From Geomobilibacter sp964432205 (GTDB taxonomy: Bacteria; Desulfobacterota; Desulfuromonadia; Geobacterales; DSM-12255), in the NCBI GenBank assembly GCA_964432205.1, contig CAYSMK010000007.1, positions 111,676 through 175,675 on the forward strand: a stretch of DNA of 64,000 nt. The letters run 5' to 3'. The position numbers and the translations under genes were made by a program. Positions 44,172-53,209 of this stretch are shown piece by piece. Every line of letters starts with the position of its first letter. Positions within the stretch are counted from its first letter, which is position 1. The notes under the pieces are model-generated. The model worked only from the letters and a program-made list of their open reading frames with translations, had not been told where the DNA came from and did not search any database.

Positions 44172-44888
44172 ATGCCACAGCCAATGGAGATCTCCTACCT
44201 CTTCCGGTTCAACAACGGCGACACGCAGGAAATACCCCTCCAACTGGACGGGGACACCCTCGCCCTCGTCTCCGGACCGAACCGCACGCCCCCCCCATGG
44301 GCGGAGCTCACGCTGCATCAATGCAAGGTCTGTCCCCTCGACCCGGGCAGTCAGCCGCACTGCCCCATTGCCGTGCAGCTTGGCGGGATCGTGGACACCT
44401 TTCGGGACTACGATTCCTTTGAGACTGTGACGGTCGAGGTCAGCGACAGCCAGCGGCGTTATCTGAAGGAGACCTCCCTCCAGAACGGCCTGGGGCCGCT
44501 GATAGGGATCGTCATGGCTACCGGCGGATGCCCCGTCATGGCCCCCCTTCGGCCGCTTGTCCGGTTCCATCTCCCCTTCGCATCCATGGAAGAGACGGAG
44601 TTCCGCATCGTTTCCATGTACCTGGTCGCCCAGTATTTCAGGGCGAAAAAGGGTGAAGAGCCGGACTGGACCCTTGAGGGGCTGCAGCTGATCTACGACA
44701 GGGTGCGGGAGGTCAACCGATCCTTTGCCGACCGGATACGTTTCGCAACGTCCAAGGACGCGAGCGTCAACGCCATCATCATACTGGACTGCTTCGCCAA
44801 GGCGGTACCGTTTGCCGTGCGCACCGCCCTGCGGGACTACGAGCGACACTTCGATACATACATCCGAACGCCACCTCCTCAAGCGTGA
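44172..44888 (+). CDS. Conserved cysteine-containing hypothetical protein
   Basis: The start at 44172 is chosen because GGAGG lies 9 bases upstream; a longer frame from 44097 has no site. The 238-residue product shows CKVCPLDPGSQPHC near residues 51-64 and GGCPVMAPLRPL near 119-130, a Cys set that could bind metal or a cofactor. There are no membrane helices and no signal peptide. I do not recognise the family. It stands alone, followed by a strong terminator at 45028. Confidence 0.82.
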   Translation: MPQPMEISYLFRFNNGDTQEIPLQLDGDTLALVSGPNRTPPPWAELTLHQCKVCPLDPGSQPHCPIAVQLGGIVDTFRDYDSFETVTVEVSDSQRRYLKETSLQNGLGPLIGIVMATGGCPVMAPLRPLVRFHLPFASMEETEFRIVSMYLVAQYFRAKKGEEPDWTLEGLQLIYDRVREVNRSFADRIRFATSKDASVNAIIILDCFAKAVPFAVRTALRDYERHFDTYIRTPPPQA

Positions 44889-45027
44889 CGCCACGCCTAC
44901 CGTATTCATCAGCCGCGCAGCATCAGGCGAGCTCGCCGTCAAGCCGGCCCCTGAGCCTCTTCATCTCCCGCTGACAGGCCTTTCCCTCTGTGCGCATGAT
45001 TTCATCCGTCAATCGCGCAAACAACAA

Positions 45028-45061
45028 TGCCCCGCCTCCTTTCGGAAGCGGGGCACGTTTT
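45028..45061 (+). terminator. Intrinsic terminator after the cysteine-containing gene
   Basis: The 8-base stem TGCCCCGC/GCGGGGCA (45028-45035, 45048-45055) with a 12-base loop is followed by CGTTTTC. It lies 139 bases after the stop, between that gene and convergent pyc. Confidence 0.85.
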
Positions 45062-45119
45062 CATGGGAACAGACTTCGGTACTGCCGACAAGGGAGCGAT
45101 CACCGGGACCGCTTCTGCG

Positions 45120-48100
45120 TCACCCCAGCACGATCACCAGGTCTTCCTTCTCCACCTTGTCCCCTTCCTTGAACTTCACCTCCGCCACCTTGGCGTCGAC
45201 CTTGGCCTTGATGTTGGTCTCCATCTTCATCGCTTCGGTGACCAGCAGCACATCGCCGGCCTTGACCTCATCGCCGGCCTTGACGTTCACCTTCAGCACC
45301 TTGCCCGGCATGGGAGCACCGACATGGTTCGGGTTACCCTTGTCCGCCTTCACCCGCACCGCCTCGTCGGACTGCACCGACTGGTCGCGGACCACCACGC
45401 TGCGGGCGTTGCCGTTCAGCTCGAAGTAGATGTGGCGGGTGCCATCGGGATGGACCTTGCCGATGGCATTCAGCTTGATGATCAGGGTCTTGCCCGGCTC
45501 GATGTCCAGCGAGGTCTCCTGGCCCGGCTCCAGGCCGTAGAAGAAGATCGGCGTCGGAATCACCGAGGTATCCGAGTACTCCTGGCGATGCTTGTCGAAC
45601 TCGGGATAGACGTGGGGGTAGAGGATGGCGGAGATGAGGGACTTGTCGTCCACCGCATGACCGACCTTCTCCTCCAGCTTGAGCCGCTCCTCGTCGAAAT
45701 CGACCGGCTCCAGCAGCTCGCCGGGGCGGCAGGTGATCGGCTGTTCACCCTTGAGAACGATCCGCTGCAACTCCTCCGGCCACCCCTGGTAGGGCTGGCC
45801 GAGCATCCCCTTGAACATGCCGACCACCGATTCGGGAAAGGCCAACTCTTCCTGGCTGGTGAAGACGTCTTCCGGCTGCATGTTGTTCTTCACCAGGAAC
45901 ATGGCCATGTCACCCACCACCTTGGAGGACGGCGTAACCTTGACGATGTCGCCAAAGAGGAGGTTCACCTTGTGGTACATCTCCTTGCACTCCTCCCAGC
46001 GGTCCAGGAGCCCGAGTCCGGCCACCTGCGGCTTGTAGTTGGAGTACTGGCCGCCCGGAATCTCGTGGTGATAGACCTCGGCGGTGCCGCTCTTGAGTCC
46101 CGACTCGAAGGGGGCGTAGTAATCCCGCACCGTCTCCCAGTAGTTGGCCAGTTTCTGCAGCCCGTCCTCATCCACCTGCGGGTCCCACTCGGTGCCATGC
46201 AGGGCCGATACCAGGGCGTTCAGGTTCGGCTGGGCCGTGAGGCCGGACAGGGAGGAGAGTGCCGCGTCGACGATATCCACGCCGGCCTGGCAGGCCATGA
46301 GGAGCGTGGCACTGCCGTTGCTGGAGGTATCATGGGTATGGAGGTGGACCGGAATGCCGATGTTCTCCTTCAACGCCTTCACCAGCTGGTGGGCGGCAAA
46401 CGGCTTCAGGAGACCGGCCATGTCCTTGATGGCAAGGATGTGGGCGCCCATCCGCTCCAGCTCCTTGGCCATGTTCACGTAATATTCCAGCGGGTACTTG
46501 TTCCGCGCCGGGTCGGTGATGTCGCCGGTATAGCAGATGGCGGCCTCGCAGATCTTGCCGGTCTTCCTGACCGCCTCCATGGCCACGGCCATCCCCTTGG
46601 TCCAGTTGAGCGAGTCGAAGACCCGGAAGATGTCGATGCCGCTCGCCGCCGCCTCTTCGACGAACTTCTGCACCACGTTGTCCGGGTAGTTGGTGTAGCC
46701 GACGGCGTTGGAGCCGCGCAGCAGCATCTGGAACAGGATGTTGGGGATCGCCTCGGAAAGCTTGTGGAGCCGCTGCCAGGGGTCTTCCTTCAGGAAGCGC
46801 ATGGAGACGTCGAAGGTGGCCCCGCCCCAGCACTCCAGGGAGAAGAGCCCGGCCCCCAGATAGGAGGTCGGCTCGGCGATCTTCAGGAGGTCGTGACTCC
46901 GGACCCTGGTGGCCAGGTTGGACTGGTGGGCGTCCCGCATGGTGGTGTCGGTGAGCAGCAGCTTCTTCTGCCCCAGTATCCACTTGGAAAGCCCCTCGGC
47001 CCCCAGCTCCATGAACAGGTCGCGACTGCCGGCCGGCCGCGGCTTGGTGTAGTCCACCTCGGGCACCCGCGCCTCGATGAGCTCCGAAGACCTGAGCGGC
47101 TTCGTTATCCCGGGCGAGCCGTTGACGATCACGTCCCCCAGGAAGGTGAGCACCTTGGTGGCCCGGTCCTTCTTCTCCCTGATCAGGAGCAGCTCGGGGT
47201 GCTTCTCGATGAACGAGGTGTCGCAGTTCCCGTGCAGGAAGACCGGATGCGTAACGACGTTCTCCAGGAAACCGATGTTGGTCTTCACCCCCCGCACCCG
47301 GAACTCCTGGAGGGAGCGGTACATGATGTGGGCGGCATCGGCGAAGGTCAGCCCCCAACTGGTCACCTTCACCAGCAAGGAGTCGTAATGGGGGGTGATG
47401 TGGGAACCGGTGTAGGCATTCCCCGCATCGAGCCGGACCCCGAAGCCGGCCGCCGAACGGTAGGTGGTGATGACCCCGAAATCCGGGGCGAAGTTGTTGG
47501 CCGGGTCCTCGGTGGTGATCCGGCACTGGATGGCATAGCCCCGCATGTCGATGGAGCTCTGGCTCGGAATATTGATCTCCGGGTCGGAGAGCTTGTGCCC
47601 CTCGGCCACCAGGATCTGGTTCTGCACCAGGTTGCGGCCGGTGATCATCTCGGTCACCGTGTGCTCCACCTGGATGCGGGGGTTCATCTCGATGAAGTAC
47701 CAGTTACCCTGCTGATCCATGAGGAACTCGACGGTCCCGGCGTTGCGGTACTTCACCTGGCCGGCGATCTTCAGGGCCGCGGTGCAGAGCTCCTGCCGGA
47801 CCTTCTGGGTCAGACAGAGGGACGGGGCGAACTCCACCACCTTCTGGTGACGGCGCTGGATGGAGCAGTCCCGCTCGTAGAAGTGGACCAGGTTGCCGTG
47901 GTTGTCCCCCAGGACCTGCACCTCGATATGCTTGGGGTTCTCCAGGTAGCGCTCCAGGAACACCGCCGGGTTGCCGAACGAGGCCTTGGCCTCGCTCCTG
48001 GCGGCCACCAGCCCCTCCAGCAGCTCCTTGCGGGTGCGGGCCACCCGCATGCCGCGTCCGCCGCCGCCGGCTGCCGCCTTGATGATGATCGGGTAGCCAT

Positions 48101-48566
48101 GGTCCTTGGCAAACTTGAGCGCCTCTTCCTCCCGCTCGATCGGCTCCTCGGTGCCGGGAACGGTGGGTACGCCGGCGGCCACGGCCACCTTGCGGGCCGC
48201 CACCTTGTCCCCCAGGGCCCGCTGCATCTCGGCCGTCGGTCCGATGAACGCGATCCCTGCCGCCTCGCACTTCTCGGCAAACTCGGCGTTTTCGGAAAGG
48301 AAGCCGTAGCCGGGATGGATGGCGTCCACATCGGCCTTCACTGCCAGGGAGATGATCTCGTCGATCCCCAGATAGGCATCGATGGGGCTCTTCCCCTTCC
48401 CGATCAGATAGGCCTCGTCAGCCTTGTAGCGGTGGAGTGACAGCTTGTCCTCCTCCGAGTAGATGGCCACCGTGCCGATCCCGAGCTCCGTGCAGGCCCG
48501 GAAGATCCTTATGGCGATCTCTCCCCGGTTCGCAGCCATGACCTTCCTGAACGTCCTTTTCTGCAT
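45120..48566 (-). CDS. pyc: Pyruvate carboxylase (single-chain)
   Basis: The start at 48566 (MQKRTF) is preceded by GGAGG. The 1148-residue enzyme has a biotin carboxylase domain (about 1-455: MAANRGEIAIRIFRAC, the ATP-grasp GGGGRGMR), a carboxyltransferase barrel (about 530-800: LLLTDTTMRDAHQSNLATRV), a linker domain and a C-terminal biotinyl domain with biotinylated Lys1114 in TEAMKMETN. It adds CO2 to pyruvate to form oxaloacetate with ATP. In acetate-oxidising Geobacter this replenishes the TCA cycle and feeds gluconeogenesis. It is monocistronic. A small inverted repeat lies 14 bases upstream of the start. Confidence 0.97.
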   Translation of the reverse strand: MQKRTFRKVMAANRGEIAIRIFRACTELGIGTVAIYSEEDKLSLHRYKADEAYLIGKGKSPIDAYLGIDEIISLAVKADVDAIHPGYGFLSENAEFAEKCEAAGIAFIGPTAEMQRALGDKVAARKVAVAAGVPTVPGTEEPIEREEEALKFAKDHGYPIIIKAAAGGGGRGMRVARTRKELLEGLVAARSEAKASFGNPAVFLERYLENPKHIEVQVLGDNHGNLVHFYERDCSIQRRHQKVVEFAPSLCLTQKVRQELCTAALKIAGQVKYRNAGTVEFLMDQQGNWYFIEMNPRIQVEHTVTEMITGRNLVQNQILVAEGHKLSDPEINIPSQSSIDMRGYAIQCRITTEDPANNFAPDFGVITTYRSAAGFGVRLDAGNAYTGSHITPHYDSLLVKVTSWGLTFADAAHIMYRSLQEFRVRGVKTNIGFLENVVTHPVFLHGNCDTSFIEKHPELLLIREKKDRATKVLTFLGDVIVNGSPGITKPLRSSELIEARVPEVDYTKPRPAGSRDLFMELGAEGLSKWILGQKKLLLTDTTMRDAHQSNLATRVRSHDLLKIAEPTSYLGAGLFSLECWGGATFDVSMRFLKEDPWQRLHKLSEAIPNILFQMLLRGSNAVGYTNYPDNVVQKFVEEAAASGIDIFRVFDSLNWTKGMAVAMEAVRKTGKICEAAICYTGDITDPARNKYPLEYYVNMAKELERMGAHILAIKDMAGLLKPFAAHQLVKALKENIGIPVHLHTHDTSSNGSATLLMACQAGVDIVDAALSSLSGLTAQPNLNALVSALHGTEWDPQVDEDGLQKLANYWETVRDYYAPFESGLKSGTAEVYHHEIPGGQYSNYKPQVAGLGLLDRWEECKEMYHKVNLLFGDIVKVTPSSKVVGDMAMFLVKNNMQPEDVFTSQEELAFPESVVGMFKGMLGQPYQGWPEELQRIVLKGEQPITCRPGELLEPVDFDEERLKLEEKVGHAVDDKSLISAILYPHVYPEFDKHRQEYSDTSVIPTPIFFYGLEPGQETSLDIEPGKTLIIKLNAIGKVHPDGTRHIYFELNGNARSVVVRDQSVQSDEAVRVKADKGNPNHVGAPMPGKVLKVNVKAGDEVKAGDVLLVTEAMKMETNIKAKVDAKVAEVKFKEGDKVEKEDLVIVLG

Positions 48567-48580
48567 CCCAACCTCCACCT

Positions 48581-48599
48581 GTTTTAGTAATAATAAAAC
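48581..48599. promoter_or_regulatory. Palindrome GTTTTA-N7-TAAAAC upstream of pyc
   Basis: The repeat lies just upstream of the pyc ribosome site in a 277-base AT-rich divergent gap shared with the isomerase gene. It is a possible operator in the pyc leader. A TTGACA on the plus strand at 48678 could serve the isomerase. Confidence 0.4.
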
Positions 48600-48843
48600 A
48601 GCTAAAATGTAAACAAAATTTTATTAAGGGTAAATTTACTTCAGCGATTATGAATAGTTATGGGCAGGATCAACATTTTGACATAAAAACAGAATCGATC
48701 AATCCTGTCAACAATGAAATATTTTTCTACTGATTAAAACAGGGTTCCACTCACAGCCGGATTCGACCCTTTTTCTCCCTTTGCCGACCCCACAAAACGT
48801 GGTAGGATGCGCTGAACTTTCCGGATAGGAGGATAAAATCCCG

Positions 48844-49872
48844 ATGACGAGCATTTCCCTTTACCGCGTACTCGCTCAAGTTGCACTGCTGGCCATATTC
48901 GCGGGCCAGGCCATGGCTGCGGATCCCGCCAAGGAGACACCGCCGGCCGCACAAAAGGCGTCGGCCGCCAAGAAATCGCCCACCGACACGGTGGCCAAGG
49001 TCGGCGCGGCCGCCATCACCCGCCGCGAACTGGACATGGCCGTAAACAACATGATCGCCCAGGCCCAATCCCAGGGCCAACTCCCGGAACAGGTCCCCGA
49101 TGAGATCAAGAAACAGGCCGAAGAGAGGGCACTGGACCAGTTGATCGATTTCGAACTGATCTACCAGGAAGGGCGCACGATGAAGGTCGACGACCTGGAT
49201 AAACAGGTCGATTTCAAGCTGGCCCAGAGCAAGACGAAATTCGCCACCCCGGCCGAATTCGATGCCTACCTCAAGAATGAGGGGCTGACGGAGAAGGAGT
49301 TGACGGACCAGATCCGCCGCTACACCATCACGGTCAACTACATCGAGAAGACCATCGCCAACAAGGTCGTGATTACCGACGACGAGGTGAAGAAATTCTA
49401 CGAGGAAAACAAGGCACGGCTGGTCGAGGAGCCGGAGGTGCGTGCCAGCCATATCCTGATCGGCGTGGATGCCGCGGCAAGCGCCGAGGACAAGAAGAAG
49501 GCGAAGGAAAAGGCCGAGGCGCTTCTGAAGGAAGTCAAGGCGGGCAAGGATTTCGCAGAACTGGCCAAGGCCAGCTCAACCTGCCCGAGCAGCGCCCAGG
49601 GAGGCGACCTGGGACCCTTCAAGAAGGGACAGATGGTCCCCCCCTTCGAGCAGGCCGCCTTTGCCCTCAAGCCGGGTGAAGTGAGCGACGTGGTGGAGAC
49701 CCAGTTCGGCTTTCACATCATCAAGGTGACCGAAAAGAAGGACGGGAAGACCACCCCGCTGGAAGAGGTGCAGGACAAGATACGCTCCTACCTGAAGAAC
49801 CAGAAGGTGAACAAGAACATCGGAGAATTCGTCACCGGGCTGCGAAAAAAGGCGACGATCGAGAAGCTGTAG
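48844..49872 (+). CDS. Periplasmic SurA/PpiC-type peptidyl-prolyl isomerase
   Basis: The 342-residue protein has a signal peptide (to AMAAD), an Ala/Pro-rich linker, a SurA_N-type chaperone region (about 45-190) and one parvulin domain (about 198-300: VRASHILIGV, GGDLGPFKKGQMVPPFEQAAF, FGFHIIKV). Such proteins speed proline isomerisation and escort unfolded outer-membrane proteins through the periplasm. It is relevant to the porin and barrel genes in the window, though not co-transcribed with them. The gap upstream is divergent with pyc; a strong terminator follows. Confidence 0.94.
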   Translation: MTSISLYRVLAQVALLAIFAGQAMAADPAKETPPAAQKASAAKKSPTDTVAKVGAAAITRRELDMAVNNMIAQAQSQGQLPEQVPDEIKKQAEERALDQLIDFELIYQEGRTMKVDDLDKQVDFKLAQSKTKFATPAEFDAYLKNEGLTEKELTDQIRRYTITVNYIEKTIANKVVITDDEVKKFYEENKARLVEEPEVRASHILIGVDAAASAEDKKKAKEKAEALLKEVKAGKDFAELAKASSTCPSSAQGGDLGPFKKGQMVPPFEQAAFALKPGEVSDVVETQFGFHIIKVTEKKDGKTTPLEEVQDKIRSYLKNQKVNKNIGEFVTGLRKKATIEKL

Positions 49873-49900
49873 CGACACAGTAAACGCCCCATCTCCAATA

Positions 49901-49945
49901 CGAAGCCTGCCAATCATCGATGTTTGGCAGGCTTCGTTCGTTTTG
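49901..49945 (+). terminator. Intrinsic terminator of the isomerase gene
   Basis: A perfect 13-base stem cgaagcctgccaa/ttggcaggcttcg (49901-49913, 49924-49936) is followed by TTCGTTTTGG. Confidence 0.95.
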
Positions 49946-50432
49946 GCCCGGCCTGTCAGACTGAAACGGCGCCCCACAGCCCCGCCAAAAACGCCCCGCT
50001 ATTCGGCCCCCTCAATTCCGCTCATGGCTTCTCCCCCCCGTCCTCTCCCGATCGAAAATCATCCACTCCGCCAATGAACCTGAAAACGGCAGTTGGAAGC
50101 TGCCGGAAAGAGTGCATTAGGGCTCACCCCTCCCCCATCGCCCACACAACGAATCCGTATGCCGCATGGAATACCCATGAAATAGGTCATACGAACTTTT
50201 CTCAACAATTTCAGCGGACTCCATCCAGCCATCGACTCCCTATGGCAAATGTCATAGGCATTGCCGCAGATCTCCACTCAATATAAATCTGTTTTTTATA
50301 AATATTTCAGCATGTTGTGGCGTTATATCGGCGATGGTATCCATGTTGCTATTACCGTGTTCTATATTTCCCGCTCTATTCGAAATGGGTTCATGCCGCC
50401 TGAACCCAACCCAACAAAAAGGAGAATTGACC
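49946..50432. other. Long leader region before the ABC importer
   Basis: No gene was recognised in this stretch. It holds an imperfect nested palindrome around CGTATG...CATACG (about 50156-50195), an imperfect inverted repeat GGCAAATG-N7-CATTGCC (about 50241-50262) and an AT-rich run (50279-50310) likely to include a promoter. The palindromes could be operators or RNA structure controlling the transporter. No known riboswitch was recognised. Confidence 0.45.
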
Positions 50433-51539
50433 ATGCAAAACAGCCCCGGTATCAGAAGAACCATCCACCTCGTGACCCTGCTGTGCCTCCTCTGCCTGCC
50501 GATCATCGCCTTCGCCGCGCCTCCTGCCGGCTATCCGGCCGGCTACCAGGCGATCATCGACGCTGCCAGGAAGGAAGGAAAACTGGTTGTCTACGCCACC
50601 ACCGACACCAAGGCGGCAGACCCCATCGTCAAGGATTTCGAGTCCCTCTACCCCGGCATCAAGGTGGAGTACAACGACCTGAACAGCACCGAGCTCTATA
50701 ACCGCTTCATCGGCGAAGCCGCTGCCGGCGCCGGCACCGGCGACGTGACCTGGAGTTCGGCCATGGACCTGCAGGTGAAGCTGGTCAACGACGGCTACGC
50801 CGTGACCTACAAGTCCCCTGAATCTGCCAAGCTGCCGGCCTGGGCTACCTGGAAGGACCAGGCCTACGGCACGACCTATGAACCGATCTCCATCGTCTAC
50901 AACAAGCGGTTGCTCCAGCAGATCGAAATACCCAAGTCCCACGCCGACCTGGCAAAGGTCCTGGCGAACCCCAAGTTCAAGGGGAAGGTCGTCACCTATG
51001 ACCCGGAGAGAAGCGGCGTCGGCTTTTCCTACCTGACCCAGGATTCTAAGCACAATAAAGACTTCGCCGACATGGTCAAGGCGCTCGGTGCGGCCGGCGT
51101 GAAGGTCTACACCAGCACCGGCGCAATGATGGAGAAGATCAGCTCGGGCGAGGCGTTGATGGGGTACAACATCATCGGCTCCTACGCCTTCCTCAAATCC
51201 AAGAAGGACCCCTCCATCGGCTACCTCTATCCGTCCGACTACACGGTGGTCATGTCCCGCGTCATGTTCATCTCCAAACAGGCCAAGCACCCCAACGCCG
51301 CCAAACTCTGGGTTGACTACCTCCTCTCGGGCCGCGGCCAGCAGATCGTCTCCGACAAGGCCGACCTCTTCGCCATCCGTTCCGACATCAAGGGCGAGAC
51401 CACCATGGCCGGGCTCTCCAAGCAGCTGAAGGCGGCCAAGCCGATCCCGATCAGCAAGGAGACCATCGAATTCCTTGACCAGAAGAAGCGCCTCGACTTC
51501 CTCAACAAGTGGCAGCAGGCCATCGGGACCAAGAAATGA
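50433..51539 (+). CDS. ABC importer substrate-binding protein (AfuA/FbpA type)
   Basis: The start at 50433 has AGGAG 8 bases upstream. The 368-residue protein has a signal peptide (to AFAA) and a two-lobed solute-binding fold of COG1840 type: AARKEGKLVVYATTD near the start, GTTYEPISIVYNKRLL, and GEALMGYNIIGSY. Family members bind ferric iron, thiamine, putrescine or aminoethylphosphonate in the periplasm. A tyrosine-rich iron site as in FbpA is not clearly present, so iron is not certain. Its stop overlaps the permease start (ATGA), so the genes are translationally coupled in an operon with the permease and ATPase. Confidence 0.92.
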   Translation: MQNSPGIRRTIHLVTLLCLLCLPIIAFAAPPAGYPAGYQAIIDAARKEGKLVVYATTDTKAADPIVKDFESLYPGIKVEYNDLNSTELYNRFIGEAAAGAGTGDVTWSSAMDLQVKLVNDGYAVTYKSPESAKLPAWATWKDQAYGTTYEPISIVYNKRLLQQIEIPKSHADLAKVLANPKFKGKVVTYDPERSGVGFSYLTQDSKHNKDFADMVKALGAAGVKVYTSTGAMMEKISSGEALMGYNIIGSYAFLKSKKDPSIGYLYPSDYTVVMSRVMFISKQAKHPNAAKLWVDYLLSGRGQQIVSDKADLFAIRSDIKGETTMAGLSKQLKAAKPIPISKETIEFLDQKKRLDFLNKWQQAIGTKK

Positions 51540-53209
51540 AAAAGATGCCTCTCTTCAGGATCGTGGTGATCATCCTCACCGCGGTCGCGGTATTCCTGCC
51601 GATCGGGCTGCTTGGCTGGCAGAGCTTTCTGGATGCACCGTTTTTCCAGCCGGTCAAGAACTACGGGCTCGACGCCTACCGCTTTGTCGTGGACGATCCG
51701 GACTTCAAACGGGCCTTCCTCAACTCCTTCTGGATCTCCTGCGGCATGGGGCTCATCTCCGTGCCGCTGGGGGGGCTCCTCGCCTTCCTGATGGTCCGTA
51801 CCGACCTGCCGGGAAGGAGATGGATCGAACCGATGCTCCTGATCCCGGTATTCGTCTCCCCCATGGTGCTCTGCTTCGGCTACACCGTGGCGGTCGGCCC
51901 GGTCGGCTTCATCTCCATCTGGGTCCAGAAACTGCTCGGCACGGTGCCGTGGAACCTCTACTCCATGACCAGCATCGTCATGATCGCCGGACTCTCCCAC
52001 GTCCCGCACGTCTACCTCTACTCCTCGTCGGCGCTGAAAAGCCTCGGCTCGGACGTGGAGGAGGCGGCACGGGTGGCCGGCGCCGGTCCCTTGCGGGTGG
52101 CGGCCAGCGTCAGCCTCCCCATGGTCATGCCGGCCATGCTCTACAGCGGCGTGCTGGTCTTCTTCCTCGGCTTCCAGGTCTTCGGCCTGGCCCTGGTCCT
52201 GGGAGACCCGGAAGGACATCTGGTCCTTTCCACCTATCTCTACAAGCTGACCAACAAGCTCGGCACCCCGTCCTACCACCTGATGGCGGCGGTCGCCATG
52301 TTCATCGTGGCCATCACCCTGCCGATGGTCCTGTCGCAGCGGTTTCTGCTGCGCAATGCCCAGAAGTACGTCACCCTCAAAGGGAAGGGGGCGCGCCAGC
52401 GCACCCTTCCGTTGGGGGGGTGGCGCTGGGTGGCGGCCGGGCTCGTCTGCGCCTGGCTGGCCGTGACCGTCATCATCCCGATGGTCGGGGTCGTCTTCCG
52501 CGCCTTCGTCACCCACTGGGGCGAGGGGGTCACCCTGCTGGAAGCCTTCACCCTCGACAACTTCCGATCGGTCTTCGAACAGGGGAACCTGCTCAGGGGG
52601 ATAGTCAACACCGTGCTGCTGGGCGTCATCGGCGGCGGGATCTCGGTCATCTGCTTCACCGCCATCGGCCTGGCGTCGCACCGGAAGAACAACGGCTGGA
52701 CCCGGCTCCTGGACTATACCGTCATGACCCCCCGCGCCGTTCCCGGCCTACTGGCGGGCCTGGCTTTCCTCTGGGTCTTCCTCTTCTTCCCGCCGCTTGC
52801 CCCTTTCCGGAAGACCCTCATCAGCCTCTGGCTCGCCTATTCGGTGGTCTGGCTCGCCTACGGCATGCGCCTTGTCAGCACCTCGCTCCTGCAGGTCGGC
52901 GCGGAACTGGAGGAATGCGCCCGGGTCACCGGCGCCAACGAGGGACAGGTGAGCCGGCACGTCACCATCCCACTCATCCGCTACGGCCTCCTGGCGAGCT
53001 GGCTCATGATCTTCATGATCTTCGAGCGGGAGTACTCCACCGGGGTCTACCTGCTGGGGCCGGGGACCGAGGTCATCGGCTCGCTCTTGGTCTCCCTCTG
53101 GGCAGCAGGGGCCATCGAGATCGTTTCGGCACTGTCGTTCATCAACATCATACTGGTCAGCGCAGGCATGGGTATCGCCCTGCGCTATGGAGTGAAACTG
53201 CATGACTGA
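51536..53209 (+). CDS. ABC importer permease, two fused permease domains (FbpB type)
   Basis: ATG 51536 overlaps the preceding stop. The 557-residue inner-membrane protein has about twelve helices in two homologous halves. Each half has an EAA loop that contacts the ATPase: EEAARVAGAGPLRVAA (about 180) and EECARVTGANEGQVSRH (about 460). A single fused permease is normal for the ferric-iron FbpB/SfuB family. It overlaps the ATPase gene by 8 bases. Confidence 0.94.
   Translation: MKKMPLFRIVVIILTAVAVFLPIGLLGWQSFLDAPFFQPVKNYGLDAYRFVVDDPDFKRAFLNSFWISCGMGLISVPLGGLLAFLMVRTDLPGRRWIEPMLLIPVFVSPMVLCFGYTVAVGPVGFISIWVQKLLGTVPWNLYSMTSIVMIAGLSHVPHVYLYSSSALKSLGSDVEEAARVAGAGPLRVAASVSLPMVMPAMLYSGVLVFFLGFQVFGLALVLGDPEGHLVLSTYLYKLTNKLGTPSYHLMAAVAMFIVAITLPMVLSQRFLLRNAQKYVTLKGKGARQRTLPLGGWRWVAAGLVCAWLAVTVIIPMVGVVFRAFVTHWGEGVTLLEAFTLDNFRSVFEQGNLLRGIVNTVLLGVIGGGISVICFTAIGLASHRKNNGWTRLLDYTVMTPRAVPGLLAGLAFLWVFLFFPPLAPFRKTLISLWLAYSVVWLAYGMRLVSTSLLQVGAELEECARVTGANEGQVSRHVTIPLIRYGLLASWLMIFMIFEREYSTGVYLLGPGTEVIGSLLVSLWAAGAIEIVSALSFINIILVSAGMGIALRYGVKLHD

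Noticed and set aside
45027..48440. A 1137-codon open frame on the plus strand
   Set aside because: It is exactly antisense to pyruvate carboxylase, is His/Arg/Gly/Leu-rich without any domain, and reflects GC-rich third positions.
48670..48720. TTGACA promoter for the isomerase gene
   Set aside because: A -35-like TTGACA at 48678 is clear, but no -10 matches 16-18 bases downstream, so it was not listed as a separate feature.
49924..50286. A 120-codon frame in the leader before the ABC importer
   Set aside because: It overlaps the terminator stem, is Pro/Ser/His-rich, and lacks a ribosome site.
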